Assembly (NCBI RefSeq): GCF_028289855.1 | Contig: NZ_JAQGKZ010000089.1 | Location: forward strand, 1-58,765 | DNA: 58,765 nucleotides | Source: Sphingomonas bacterium | GTDB lineage: Bacteria > Pseudomonadota > Alphaproteobacteria > Sphingomonadales > Sphingomonadaceae | Direction: 5' to 3' | Shown here: piece by piece, positions 52,244 through 58,765 of the stretch | How positions within the stretch are numbered: position 1 is the stretch's first letter | Layout: the number at the start of each line of letters is the position of its first letter | The notes under the pieces: model-generated | Seen by the model: the letters and a program-made list of their open reading frames with translations, nothing else | Databases searched by the model: none | Told to the model about the DNA's origin: nothing | Made by a program: the position numbers and the translations under genes

Positions 52244-52951
52244 GTTAAGGGTGTGTTGCAGCACTTCGTCGATCCACGCCGGCACCAATTCCCCAGCCGG
52301 CCCGCGCCGGCTCTCATCGAACCAGCCGCTGCCTTCGGAGCGATCGAGGTTGATCTCCAACGTCCGCGCGCCGTGATATTTCGCGGTCTGGACGAACCCG
52401 GCGGCGGGATAGACCGCGCCCGACGTGCCGATCGACACGAACAGATCGGCTCGGGCCAACGCGCACTCGATCGCGTCCATAGCGTACGGCATCTCCCCGA
52501 AGAACACGATGTCGGGGCGCAGCGCGGGCGCGCCGCATGACGGACACACGCTGGCCGGCGGCATCTCGCCAGCCCATGCCTCCCGCGCGCCGCACTCAGC
52601 GCACAAGGCCGAGAGCAATTCGCCGTGCATGTGGAGCATCCGCCTCGCCCCGGCGCGCTCGTGGAGGTCGTCGACATTCTGCGTGACGATCAGCAACTCG
52701 CCCGGCCATTCGGCGTCGAGCCGCGCCAGCGCGCGATGCGCGGCATTGGGCTCGACATCCGCGAGCGCCGCGCGGCGCAAATCATAGAAGCGGTGAACCA
52801 GTTCGGGATCGCGCGCCAATGCCCGCGGCGTACAGACATCCTCGACCCGATGCCCCTCCCACAACCCGCCCGGCCCGCGAAACGTCGCGATCCCGCTCTC
52901 GGCGGAAATCCCCGCGCCGGTCAGGATGACGATGGTGCTGATGGCGGTCAC
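52193..52951 (-). CDS. Sirtuin-type NAD-dependent protein deacylase, C-terminus inside a repeat
   Basis: A 252-residue class III deacetylase of the CobB type. NAD motif TGAGISAESGIATFRG is near the N-terminus, catalytic His is in MLHMHGELL, TQNVDDLHERAG precedes it, and zinc cysteine pairs are in CAECGAR and CPSCGAP. CobB-type enzymes often reverse acetylation of acetyl-CoA synthetase, and an acsA is present in the window (Lys607). The final ~17 residues (RHPRESGGPSPDRSTR) come from the palindromic repeat at 52154-52243, which evidently replaced the original stop. Confidence 0.92.
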   Translation of the reverse strand: MTAISTIVILTGAGISAESGIATFRGPGGLWEGHRVEDVCTPRALARDPELVHRFYDLRRAALADVEPNAAHRALARLDAEWPGELLIVTQNVDDLHERAGARRMLHMHGELLSALCAECGAREAWAGEMPPASVCPSCGAPALRPDIVFFGEMPYAMDAIECALARADLFVSIGTSGAVYPAAGFVQTAKYHGARTLEINLDRSEGSGWFDESRRGPAGELVPAWIDEVLQHTLNRHPRESGGPSPDRSTR

Positions 52952-53114
52952 CGATTCGCGAAGGTCACGAAAGTCACAGGACGCGCGGGGCGAAATGCGA
53001 CGAAGCGTTGCGGAATCGGTCGGCCATGACCGCTGACTGACAGGCGAAATCCTACATTTCCACTCTTTTATCGCCGGTCTTTACAAGCTCGCGATTTCGG
53101 TGACTGTCGCGCCG

Positions 53115-54308
53115 ATGACCGACTTCGCCGCCACTCGCGCGCTGTTCCACTTGCCGCCGGGGATGATCTATCTCGACGGCAATTCGCTCGGTCCCTTGCC
53201 GCTCGCCGCTGAGGCGCGCGTGCGCGCGGTGATAACGCGCGAATGGGGCGGCGAGCTGATCAAGGCGTGGAACACCGCCGACTGGATCAATCTGCCGCGC
53301 CGCGTGGGTGACAGGATCGGGATGCTGATCGGCGCACCGGCGGGGAGCGTCGCGACCGGCGACACGCTGTCGATCAAAGTGTTCCAGGCGCTGTCGGCGG
53401 CGCTGGCGATGCGGCCCGATCGCACCGTCGTGCTGTCGGACACCGGCAATTTTCCGTCCGACCTCTACATCGCCGACGGGTTGCTCAACGCGCTCGGGCG
53501 CGGTCTCGAATTGCGGCTAGTCGCGCCCGAGGATGTGGCGGATGCGATCGACGAGAGCGTCGCGGCAACGCTGATCACCGAGGTCGATTACCGCACCGGG
53601 CGGCTGCACGACATGGCGGCGCTGACCGCCAAGGCACACGCTGCGGGCGCAATCGCGGTATGGGACCTGGCGCATTCGGCGGGTGCGATCCCGGTCGACG
53701 TGACCGCCGCCGACGCCGATTTCGCAGTGGGCTGCACGTACAAATATCTCAACGGCGGCCCCGGCGCGCCCGCCTTCATTTACGTCGCGCCGCGCTTCGC
53801 CGACAGTGCACAGCCGATCCTGTCGGGCTGGATGGGGCACGAGGCGCCGTTCGCGTTCGACCTCGATTACCGTCCGCACGCCAGCGTCGAGCGGATGCGC
53901 GTCGGCACCCCGCCGGTGCTCGCGCTGGCGGCGCTCGATGCCGCACTCGATGCGTGGGAGGGGGTGAACATGGCCGATGTCCGCGCGCAATCGATCCGGC
54001 TGAGCGAGCGATTCATCGCCGAGGTCGAGGCGCGCTGTCCCGACCTCGCGCTCGCTTCTCCGCGCGACCCCGCGCAGCGCGGCAGCCAGGTCTCGTTCCG
54101 CCACCCGCAAGGCTATGCGATCATGCAGGCGCTGATCGCCAACGACGTGATCGGCGATTTCCGCGCGCCCGACCTGATCCGCTTCGGCTTCACGCCGCTC
54201 TATCTGAGCGAGGACGAGGTAGTCGCCGCTACCAAAATCCTCGAACGCGTCATGGTCGGGCGCTTGTGGGACGACCCGGCCTATGCGACGCGGAGCGCCG
54301 TCACATGA
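53115..54308 (+). CDS. kynU: Kynureninase
   Basis: A 397-residue PLP enzyme (from ATG 53115; GTG 53100 is an alternative) that splits kynurenine to anthranilate and alanine. It starts [28 protein letters not shown], includes [15 protein letters not shown], and the PLP lysine Lys210 is in [15 protein letters not shown]. The stop overlaps tryptophan 2,3-dioxygenase by 4 bases (ATGA). Together they run tryptophan to anthranilate, except that the formamidase (KynB) is not in the window and must be supplied elsewhere. Confidence 0.96.
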   Translation: MTDFAATRALFHLPPGMIYLDGNSLGPLPLAAEARVRAVITREWGGELIKAWNTADWINLPRRVGDRIGMLIGAPAGSVATGDTLSIKVFQALSAALAMRPDRTVVLSDTGNFPSDLYIADGLLNALGRGLELRLVAPEDVADAIDESVAATLITEVDYRTGRLHDMAALTAKAHAAGAIAVWDLAHSAGAIPVDVTAADADFAVGCTYKYLNGGPGAPAFIYVAPRFADSAQPILSGWMGHEAPFAFDLDYRPHASVERMRVGTPPVLALAALDAALDAWEGVNMADVRAQSIRLSERFIAEVEARCPDLALASPRDPAQRGSQVSFRHPQGYAIMQALIANDVIGDFRAPDLIRFGFTPLYLSEDEVVAATKILERVMVGRLWDDPAYATRSAVT

Positions 54309-55114
54309 CCGATACGCCCGAAACCGATTTCGCCGGCAAGATGGCCTATGGCGATTACCTGCGCCTCGACCTGATCCTCGGCGCGCAGGCGCCGCGGTCG
54401 AGCGCGCATGACGAATTGCTGTTCATCATCCAGCACCAGACCAGTGAGCTATGGATGAAGCTCGCGGTCCACGAACTCGAATCGGCGCGCGATGCGATCG
54501 CCGACGACCGGCTGCCGCACGCGTTCAAGATGCTCGCGCGCGTCTCGCGCATCCTCGAACAGCTCAACAATGCGTGGGACGTGCTGCGCACGCTCACGCC
54601 GAGCGAATATACCGAATTCCGCGAAGATCTGGGCCAGTCGTCGGGGTTCCAGAGCCACCAGTACCGCGCGATCGAATTCCTATGCGGCAACCGCAACGCC
54701 GCGATGCTCAAACCGCATGCGCACCGGCCCGAGATCGTCACCGAACTGCAAGCGATCCTGTCGCGCCCGAGCCTGTACGACGAGGCTGTGCGGCTGCTCG
54801 CGCGGTCGGGGTTCGACGTGGGAGACGAGCGCGCGGATTTGTCCGAACAGCGCGTCGAAAACCCCAAGCTCCAGGCAGCGTGGCGCGCGATCTATCTATC
54901 GCCAGAGGAGCATTGGGCGCTGTACGAGCTTGCCGAGAAACTGGTCGATCTCGAGGATTATTTCCGCCGCTGGCGCTTTAACCACGTCACCACGGTCGAG
55001 CGCGTGATCGGCCTCAAGCGGGGCACCGGGGGCTCGCAAGGCGTCGCCTATCTCCGCCGCATGCTCGAGGTCGAGCTGTTTCCCGAACTGTGGCATGTCC
55101 GGACCGAGCTTTAG
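54305..55114 (+). CDS. kynA: Tryptophan 2,3-dioxygenase
   Basis: The 269-residue heme enzyme opens the indole ring of tryptophan to N-formylkynurenine. It begins [20 protein letters not shown]; the substrate-binding histidine lies in [16 protein letters not shown] and the heme ligand is probably the histidine of [38 protein letters not shown] is also conserved. It starts inside the kynureninase stop, so the two are translationally coupled. The pair indicates tryptophan catabolism through kynurenine. Confidence 0.96.
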   Translation: MTDTPETDFAGKMAYGDYLRLDLILGAQAPRSSAHDELLFIIQHQTSELWMKLAVHELESARDAIADDRLPHAFKMLARVSRILEQLNNAWDVLRTLTPSEYTEFREDLGQSSGFQSHQYRAIEFLCGNRNAAMLKPHAHRPEIVTELQAILSRPSLYDEAVRLLARSGFDVGDERADLSEQRVENPKLQAAWRAIYLSPEEHWALYELAEKLVDLEDYFRRWRFNHVTTVERVIGLKRGTGGSQGVAYLRRMLEVELFPELWHVRTEL

Positions 55115-55191
55115 GCCTTGACGGCACCATACCCGATATTCCAATTCGGGAGAAAGCCGTAGCGTCATGAAATGCGCGGCAGGAGAGCCGC

Positions 55192-56826
55192 ATGAGCGCC
55201 TGGACCTATGCCAATATCTGGGAATCGGTCGCCGCGGCGGTCCCCGATCAGCCCGCCATCGTCCAGGGGACCCGCGTCGTCAGCTTCGCCGAATTCGAAG
55301 CGCAGGCCGATGCGCTCGCCGCGTACCTGCTCGGCGCCGGGTTGCAGCAGCAGGCCAAGCTCGCGGTCTACGCCACCAACTGCCCGGAATTCCTGATTGC
55401 CTATTATGCCGCCTTCAAGGCTGGGCTCGCGCCGTTCAACGTCAACTACCGCTACGGGCCAGAGGAGGTTCGCTACCTGTTCGACAATGGCGATGCCGAC
55501 GCGGTGGTATTTGAGGCGGGGTTCGCACCGATCATCGACCCGATCCGCGCCGCGATGCCCGGGGTGAAGAGCTGGGTCGCGATCGGGCGCGACGGTGTCG
55601 ACGCGCCCGCCTGGGCCGAGGATTTCGCGTCGCTCGCCGCGCGTGTTCCCGCGCTCCGTCCGGTCGTCGCCCCATGGGGCCGGCAGAACGAAGACCTGCT
55701 GCTGATCTTCACCGGCGGCACCACCGGCATGCCCAAGGCGGTGATGTGGCAGCAGGGCGATTTGATGGAGAAGGGCAATTACGGCGCCAATCCGCTGCTC
55801 GGCACCGGCCCGATGGCGGCGCCCGAGGAAGCCGGCCGCCGCGCAGTCGCGTCGCCGATCAAGCCGCGCTCGCTGATCGCGCCGCCGCTGATGCACGCGA
55901 CCGGGCTGATCGGCGCGTTCACCGCGATCGGCGCGGGCGGTGCGGTGGTGCTGTTGCCGCAGGGCAAGTTCGACCCCGAGGAAGTGTGGAGCGCGGTCGA
56001 GCGCTGGCGCGTGACGCGCATGACGATCGTCGGCCAGCCGTTCGCGCAACCGCTCTTGGAGGCGCTCGACGCCAATCCCGGGCGGTGGGATTCGACCAGC
56101 CTGTTCATCATCGGCTCGTCGGGCGCGATGTGGAACCGCGAGAACAAGCTCGGGCTGATCCGCCACATCCCGCAAGTCCAGCTGATGGACAGCTATTCGT
56201 CGTCGGAAGCGTTCGGGATGGGGCTGTCGACCACCAGCGCGGCGGGCGAAAAGGCTACCGCGACGTTCGAGCTCGGCCCCGATTGCGCGATCTTCACCGA
56301 GGACGGGCGCCGCGTCGAGCCGGGGTCGGGCGAGAGCGGGAGGCTGGCGGTCGGCGGGCCGATCCCGCTCGGCTATTACAAGGACCCGGTGAAGTCGGCG
56401 CAGACCTTTCCGACCTATGAGGGCAAGCGCTGGTCGATGCCCGGCGACTGGGCCAGCGTCGACGCCGACGGCACCGTCCGCATTCTCGGCCGCGGGTCGC
56501 AATGCATCAATACCGGCGGGGAGAAGGTGTTTCCCGAAGAGGTCGAGGAAGCCTTGAAGCGCCATCCGGCGGTGCGCGACGCGGCGGTGACCGGGGTGCC
56601 CGACGCGCGCTTCGGCGAGCGGATCGTCGCGCTGGTCGAGCCGCATGCCGGCCACGCGCCCGACGAAATAGAATTGCGCGACCACGTCAAATCGCAACTC
56701 GCGACCTACAAGGCGCCGCGCCACGTGTTGGTGGTCGACAGCGTCGCACGTGCGCCCAACGGCAAGCTCGACTACAAGGCGGTCAAGGACCGCGCGCTCG
56801 CCGCGTTTGGGGAGCAAGCTGCGTGA
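55192..56826 (+). CDS. Acyl-CoA synthetase (AMP-forming, long-chain type)
   Basis: A 544-residue ligase with the AMP motif LLLIFTGGTTGMPKAVMWQQG, SYSSSEAFGMGLSTTS, and the C-terminal GDWASVDADGTVRILGRGSQCINTGGEKVFPEEVE and PNGKLDYKAVK catalytic lysine block. It activates a carboxylic acid as its CoA ester; the acid is not identifiable. The stop overlaps the next gene's GTG start by 4 bases (GTGA), so the ligase, thiolase and DUF35 proteins are made together, probably for a degradation or side-chain-shortening pathway. Confidence 0.93.
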   Translation: MSAWTYANIWESVAAAVPDQPAIVQGTRVVSFAEFEAQADALAAYLLGAGLQQQAKLAVYATNCPEFLIAYYAAFKAGLAPFNVNYRYGPEEVRYLFDNGDADAVVFEAGFAPIIDPIRAAMPGVKSWVAIGRDGVDAPAWAEDFASLAARVPALRPVVAPWGRQNEDLLLIFTGGTTGMPKAVMWQQGDLMEKGNYGANPLLGTGPMAAPEEAGRRAVASPIKPRSLIAPPLMHATGLIGAFTAIGAGGAVVLLPQGKFDPEEVWSAVERWRVTRMTIVGQPFAQPLLEALDANPGRWDSTSLFIIGSSGAMWNRENKLGLIRHIPQVQLMDSYSSSEAFGMGLSTTSAAGEKATATFELGPDCAIFTEDGRRVEPGSGESGRLAVGGPIPLGYYKDPVKSAQTFPTYEGKRWSMPGDWASVDADGTVRILGRGSQCINTGGEKVFPEEVEEALKRHPAVRDAAVTGVPDARFGERIVALVEPHAGHAPDEIELRDHVKSQLATYKAPRHVLVVDSVARAPNGKLDYKAVKDRALAAFGEQAA

Positions 56827-57977
56827 CCATCCGGGGCAAGGCGTTCATCGCCGGCGCGTTCGAGCATCCGATCCGGCTGGCGCCCGACATATCGACCCCG
56901 CAACTCCACGCCGAATGCGCGAAGGGGGCGCTCGCCGATGCCGGGCTGAGCCTATCGGACGTCGACGGCTATTTCTGCGCGGGCGACGCGCCGGGGTTCG
57001 GCGGGATGTCGATGATCGACTATATGGGGCTGAAGGTGCGCCACACCGACAGCACCGAGACCGGCGGATCGTCGTACATCCTGCATGTCGGCCACGCCGC
57101 ACAGGCGATCGCCGCAGGCAAATGCTCGGTCGCGCTGATCACGCTGGCGGGGCGCCCGCGCTCGGAGCCGTTCGGGCGCTTTCCCGGCGGCGCGCCCGAG
57201 GCGCCGTTCGAAGGCTGGGTCGGGCAATCGACGCACAACAGCTACGGCATGTGCGCCGCGCGGCACATGCACGAATACGGGACGACGTCCGAGCAGCTCG
57301 CCTGGATCAAGGTCGCCGCGTCGACGCACGCGCAATATAACGAGCATGCGATGCTCCGCGATGTCGTTACGGTCGACGACGTGCTCGCGTCGCCGATGAT
57401 TTCCGACCCGCTCCACCGGCTCGATTGCTGCGTCGTGTCCGACGGCGGCGGCGCATTGCTGGTGGTTGCGCCCGAAGTCGCCAGGTCGCTCAAGCGCCCG
57501 CTCGTCGCTGTGCGCGGCGCGGGCGAGGCGGTGAAGGGACCGCGCGGGGGCATGAACCTCGACCTTACGACGTCGGCGGCGGCGGTGTCAGGACCGGCGG
57601 CGTTCGCCGAGGCCGGATGCGCGCCGGGCGACATCAAATACGCGTCGATCTACGACAGCTTCACGATCACCGTGCTGATCCAACTCGAGGATCTCGGCTT
57701 CTGCAAGAGGGGCGAAGGCGGCAGGTTCGTCGCCGATGGCAACCTCATTTCGGGCACCGGCAAGCTCCCCTTCAACACCGATGGCGGCGGGCTGTGCAAC
57801 AACCACCCGACCAATCGCGGCGGCATTACCAAGGTGATCGAGGCGGTGCGCCAGCTACGCGGCGAGGCGCATCCGGCGGTGCAGGTGCCGAACTGCGACC
57901 TCGCAGTCGCGACCGGGATCGGCGGGTCGCTCGGCGTGCGGCACGGCGCCGCGACCCTCGTGCTGGAGCGCCAATAA
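56823..57977 (+). CDS. SCPx-type thiolase-like protein without the usual nucleophile
   Basis: The 384-residue protein begins with GTG at 56823. It resembles the thiolase family of the sterol carrier protein x type: DVDGYFCAGDAPGFGGMSMIDYMGLKVRHTDSTETGGSSYILHVGHAAQAIAAG and NTDGGGLCNNHPTNRGGI fit the two halves. Where a thiolase has its reactive cysteine (CSG), this protein reads TGGSS, so thiolysis may not be its reaction. In several SCPx-like systems, such proteins pair with a DUF35 partner to form an aldolase-type enzyme, as here (the next gene). A role in shortening a CoA-bound side chain is possible. Confidence 0.85.
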   Translation: MTIRGKAFIAGAFEHPIRLAPDISTPQLHAECAKGALADAGLSLSDVDGYFCAGDAPGFGGMSMIDYMGLKVRHTDSTETGGSSYILHVGHAAQAIAAGKCSVALITLAGRPRSEPFGRFPGGAPEAPFEGWVGQSTHNSYGMCAARHMHEYGTTSEQLAWIKVAASTHAQYNEHAMLRDVVTVDDVLASPMISDPLHRLDCCVVSDGGGALLVVAPEVARSLKRPLVAVRGAGEAVKGPRGGMNLDLTTSAAAVSGPAAFAEAGCAPGDIKYASIYDSFTITVLIQLEDLGFCKRGEGGRFVADGNLISGTGKLPFNTDGGGLCNNHPTNRGGITKVIEAVRQLRGEAHPAVQVPNCDLAVATGIGGSLGVRHGAATLVLERQ

Positions 57978-58388
57978 ATGAACAACGCGATGAGCGAGCC
58001 TCGGAAAATCCCCGCGCCGCAGTCCAATGTCGAGAACCAGCGCTTTTTCGACGCGGCGGCCGAGGGTACATTGCTGATCGGCCAGTGCGACGCGTGCGGC
58101 CAGCCGCATTATTATCCGCGCGCTTTGTGCCCATTCTGCTTCGCCGAAACCCGCTGGGTGGAAAGCGCGGGCAAGGGCGAGATCTATTCGCTCTCGACGA
58201 TGCGGCGTGGCGCGGGCGCGCCGTTCACGCTGGCGTATGTGACGCTCGACGAGGGGCCGGCGGTGCTGACCAATATCGCGACGGACGATCACGATTCGCT
58301 CACGATCGGCCAGCGTGTGCGTGTGAGCTTTGTGCCGAGCGACGGAGACGGTCCTCTCGTGCCGATGTTTGCGCCGGATGGGGATTGA
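57978..58388 (+). CDS. DUF35 OB-fold/zinc-ribbon partner protein
   Basis: The 136-residue protein (an internal ATG at 57990 is an alternative start) has a rubredoxin-like zinc ribbon with CDACGQPHYYPRALCPFC, then an OB fold (GEIYSLSTMRRGAGAPFTLAYVTLDEGPAVLTNI). This is the DUF35 family, whose members form complexes with thiolase-like proteins and bind CoA esters. It directly follows such a protein with no gap. A type A palindromic repeat begins 21 bases after its stop. Confidence 0.92.
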   Translation: MNNAMSEPRKIPAPQSNVENQRFFDAAAEGTLLIGQCDACGQPHYYPRALCPFCFAETRWVESAGKGEIYSLSTMRRGAGAPFTLAYVTLDEGPAVLTNIATDDHDSLTIGQRVRVSFVPSDGDGPLVPMFAPDGD

Positions 58389-58408
58389 GTCGTTTGCCTC
58401 CCACCTGC

Positions 58409-58499
58409 CGTCACCCTGAACTCGGTTCAGGGTCCAACCCTCCACGGGCGATGGCGGCGGTTGCGGTGCGATGGATGCTGAAACAAGTTCAGCATGACG
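58409..58499. repeat. Paired-hairpin repeat, type A, copy 3
   Basis: Begins CGTCACCCTGAACTCGGTTC and ends GCTGAAACAAGTTCAGCATGACG, with inverted arms around a centre of about 37 bases. It lies between the DUF35 gene and the MFS gene, in non-coding sequence. Confidence 0.85.
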
Positions 58500-58529
58500 G
58501 GCGGTGTTGGTGAAGCGTGTGACGGTCCA

Positions 58530-58765
58530 ATGATCCAGACCCCAGGCGACCCCCGCACCCTGGCCCAGCGTGAAGCCGATTACGACGCGTTCGTCGCCGC
58601 GAACCTGCGCCGCAATTTCATCGCGCATTTCTTCCACGGCATGCTCGGGATGACCGGGTTCCGGCTGATCTACGCGCCGACCTTCATGCCGACCTATATC
58701 CACCGCCTGACCGGGTCGGACGCGCTGGTCGGGCTGGGCAGCGCATTGCTCCAGCTCGGCGCGAC
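58530..58765 (+). CDS. MFS transporter, N-terminus only (cut by window end)
   Basis: The frame opens at ATG 58530 and continues off the window. The 78 visible residues read MIQTPGDPRTLAQREADYDA, then a hydrophobic stretch (NLRRNFIAHFFHGMLGMTGF) and LVGLGSALLQLGA, the usual look of the first two membrane segments of a major facilitator permease. It lies downstream of the acyl-CoA ligase/thiolase/DUF35 genes and may import their substrate. The family call is tentative because only the start is visible. Confidence 0.6.
   Translation, partial: MIQTPGDPRTLAQREADYDAFVAANLRRNFIAHFFHGMLGMTGFRLIYAPTFMPTYIHRLTGSDALVGLGSALLQLGA

Overview
The window is a high-GC chromosomal segment with densely packed genes, many overlapping by 4 bases (ATGA or GTGA). 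Protein similarity recalled from memory, the pairing of PhyR/EcfG-like promoter spacing with a sensor kinase, the riboflavin gene arrangement and the abundant CGTCA...TGACG palindromic repeats all suggest an alphaproteobacterium, most likely a sphingomonad. No transposase, integrase, CRISPR array, rRNA or tRNA was seen, so this looks like core chromosome carrying some accessory pieces. No gene-free stretch exceeds 300 bases; the longest are 32412-32678 and 15460-15708, both described below.

Region by region. 1-7214 (minus) holds a secreted RTX metalloprotease (serralysin type, two PPC domains), a small exported protein, and the HlyD and ABC subunits of a dedicated type I secretion system, followed by small unknown genes. 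7307-10135 holds DUF5996, DUF2007, TldD and a zinc-finger protein. 10220-15459 holds an exported protein, an ABC ATPase without an adjacent permease, an unknown gene in an AT-richer patch, NadB, and a class A beta-lactamase-like lipoprotein. 15709-20805 has DNA polymerase I, a polysaccharide flippase and a secreted ankyrin protein. 20877-22653 is a tight SCO/YcgN/M48 operon, converging on a PBP1A-type enzyme. 24821-28104 has MsrB and a compact type III polyketide operon (PKS, methyltransferase, flavoprotein). 28214-34947 has GltX, a TonB-like protein and the riboflavin genes ribD, ribE, ribBX and ribH. 34949-42258 has a TMEM175-type channel, acetyl-CoA synthetase, a tandem-PAS hybrid kinase, a lone lasso-peptide-type B2 protein and an M13 peptidase. 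42396-49483 has two oxidoreductases, a Crp-type regulator divergent from a TauD-type dioxygenase, a single-domain response regulator, glutathione reductase and Pgi. 49593-52951 has lepB-rnc-era and a sirtuin. 53115-58765 has kynU-kynA (tryptophan catabolism) and an acyl-CoA ligase/thiolase/DUF35/MFS group.

Three themes stand out. First, a family of about 90-base paired-hairpin repeats occurs at least six times; two copies lie in frame inside protein genes (the M48 protease and RibD) and one supplies the C-terminus of the sirtuin. Second, the ribB homologue carries an N-terminal helix-turn-helix and a GTP-cyclohydrolase-like domain that has lost its zinc cysteines, and its upstream region carries an 18-base palindrome and repeated TCACATTGCA motifs, suggesting a self-regulating enzyme. 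Third, the RNase III gene begins at the edge of a perfect 33-bp hairpin whose loop holds the likely ribosome binding site.
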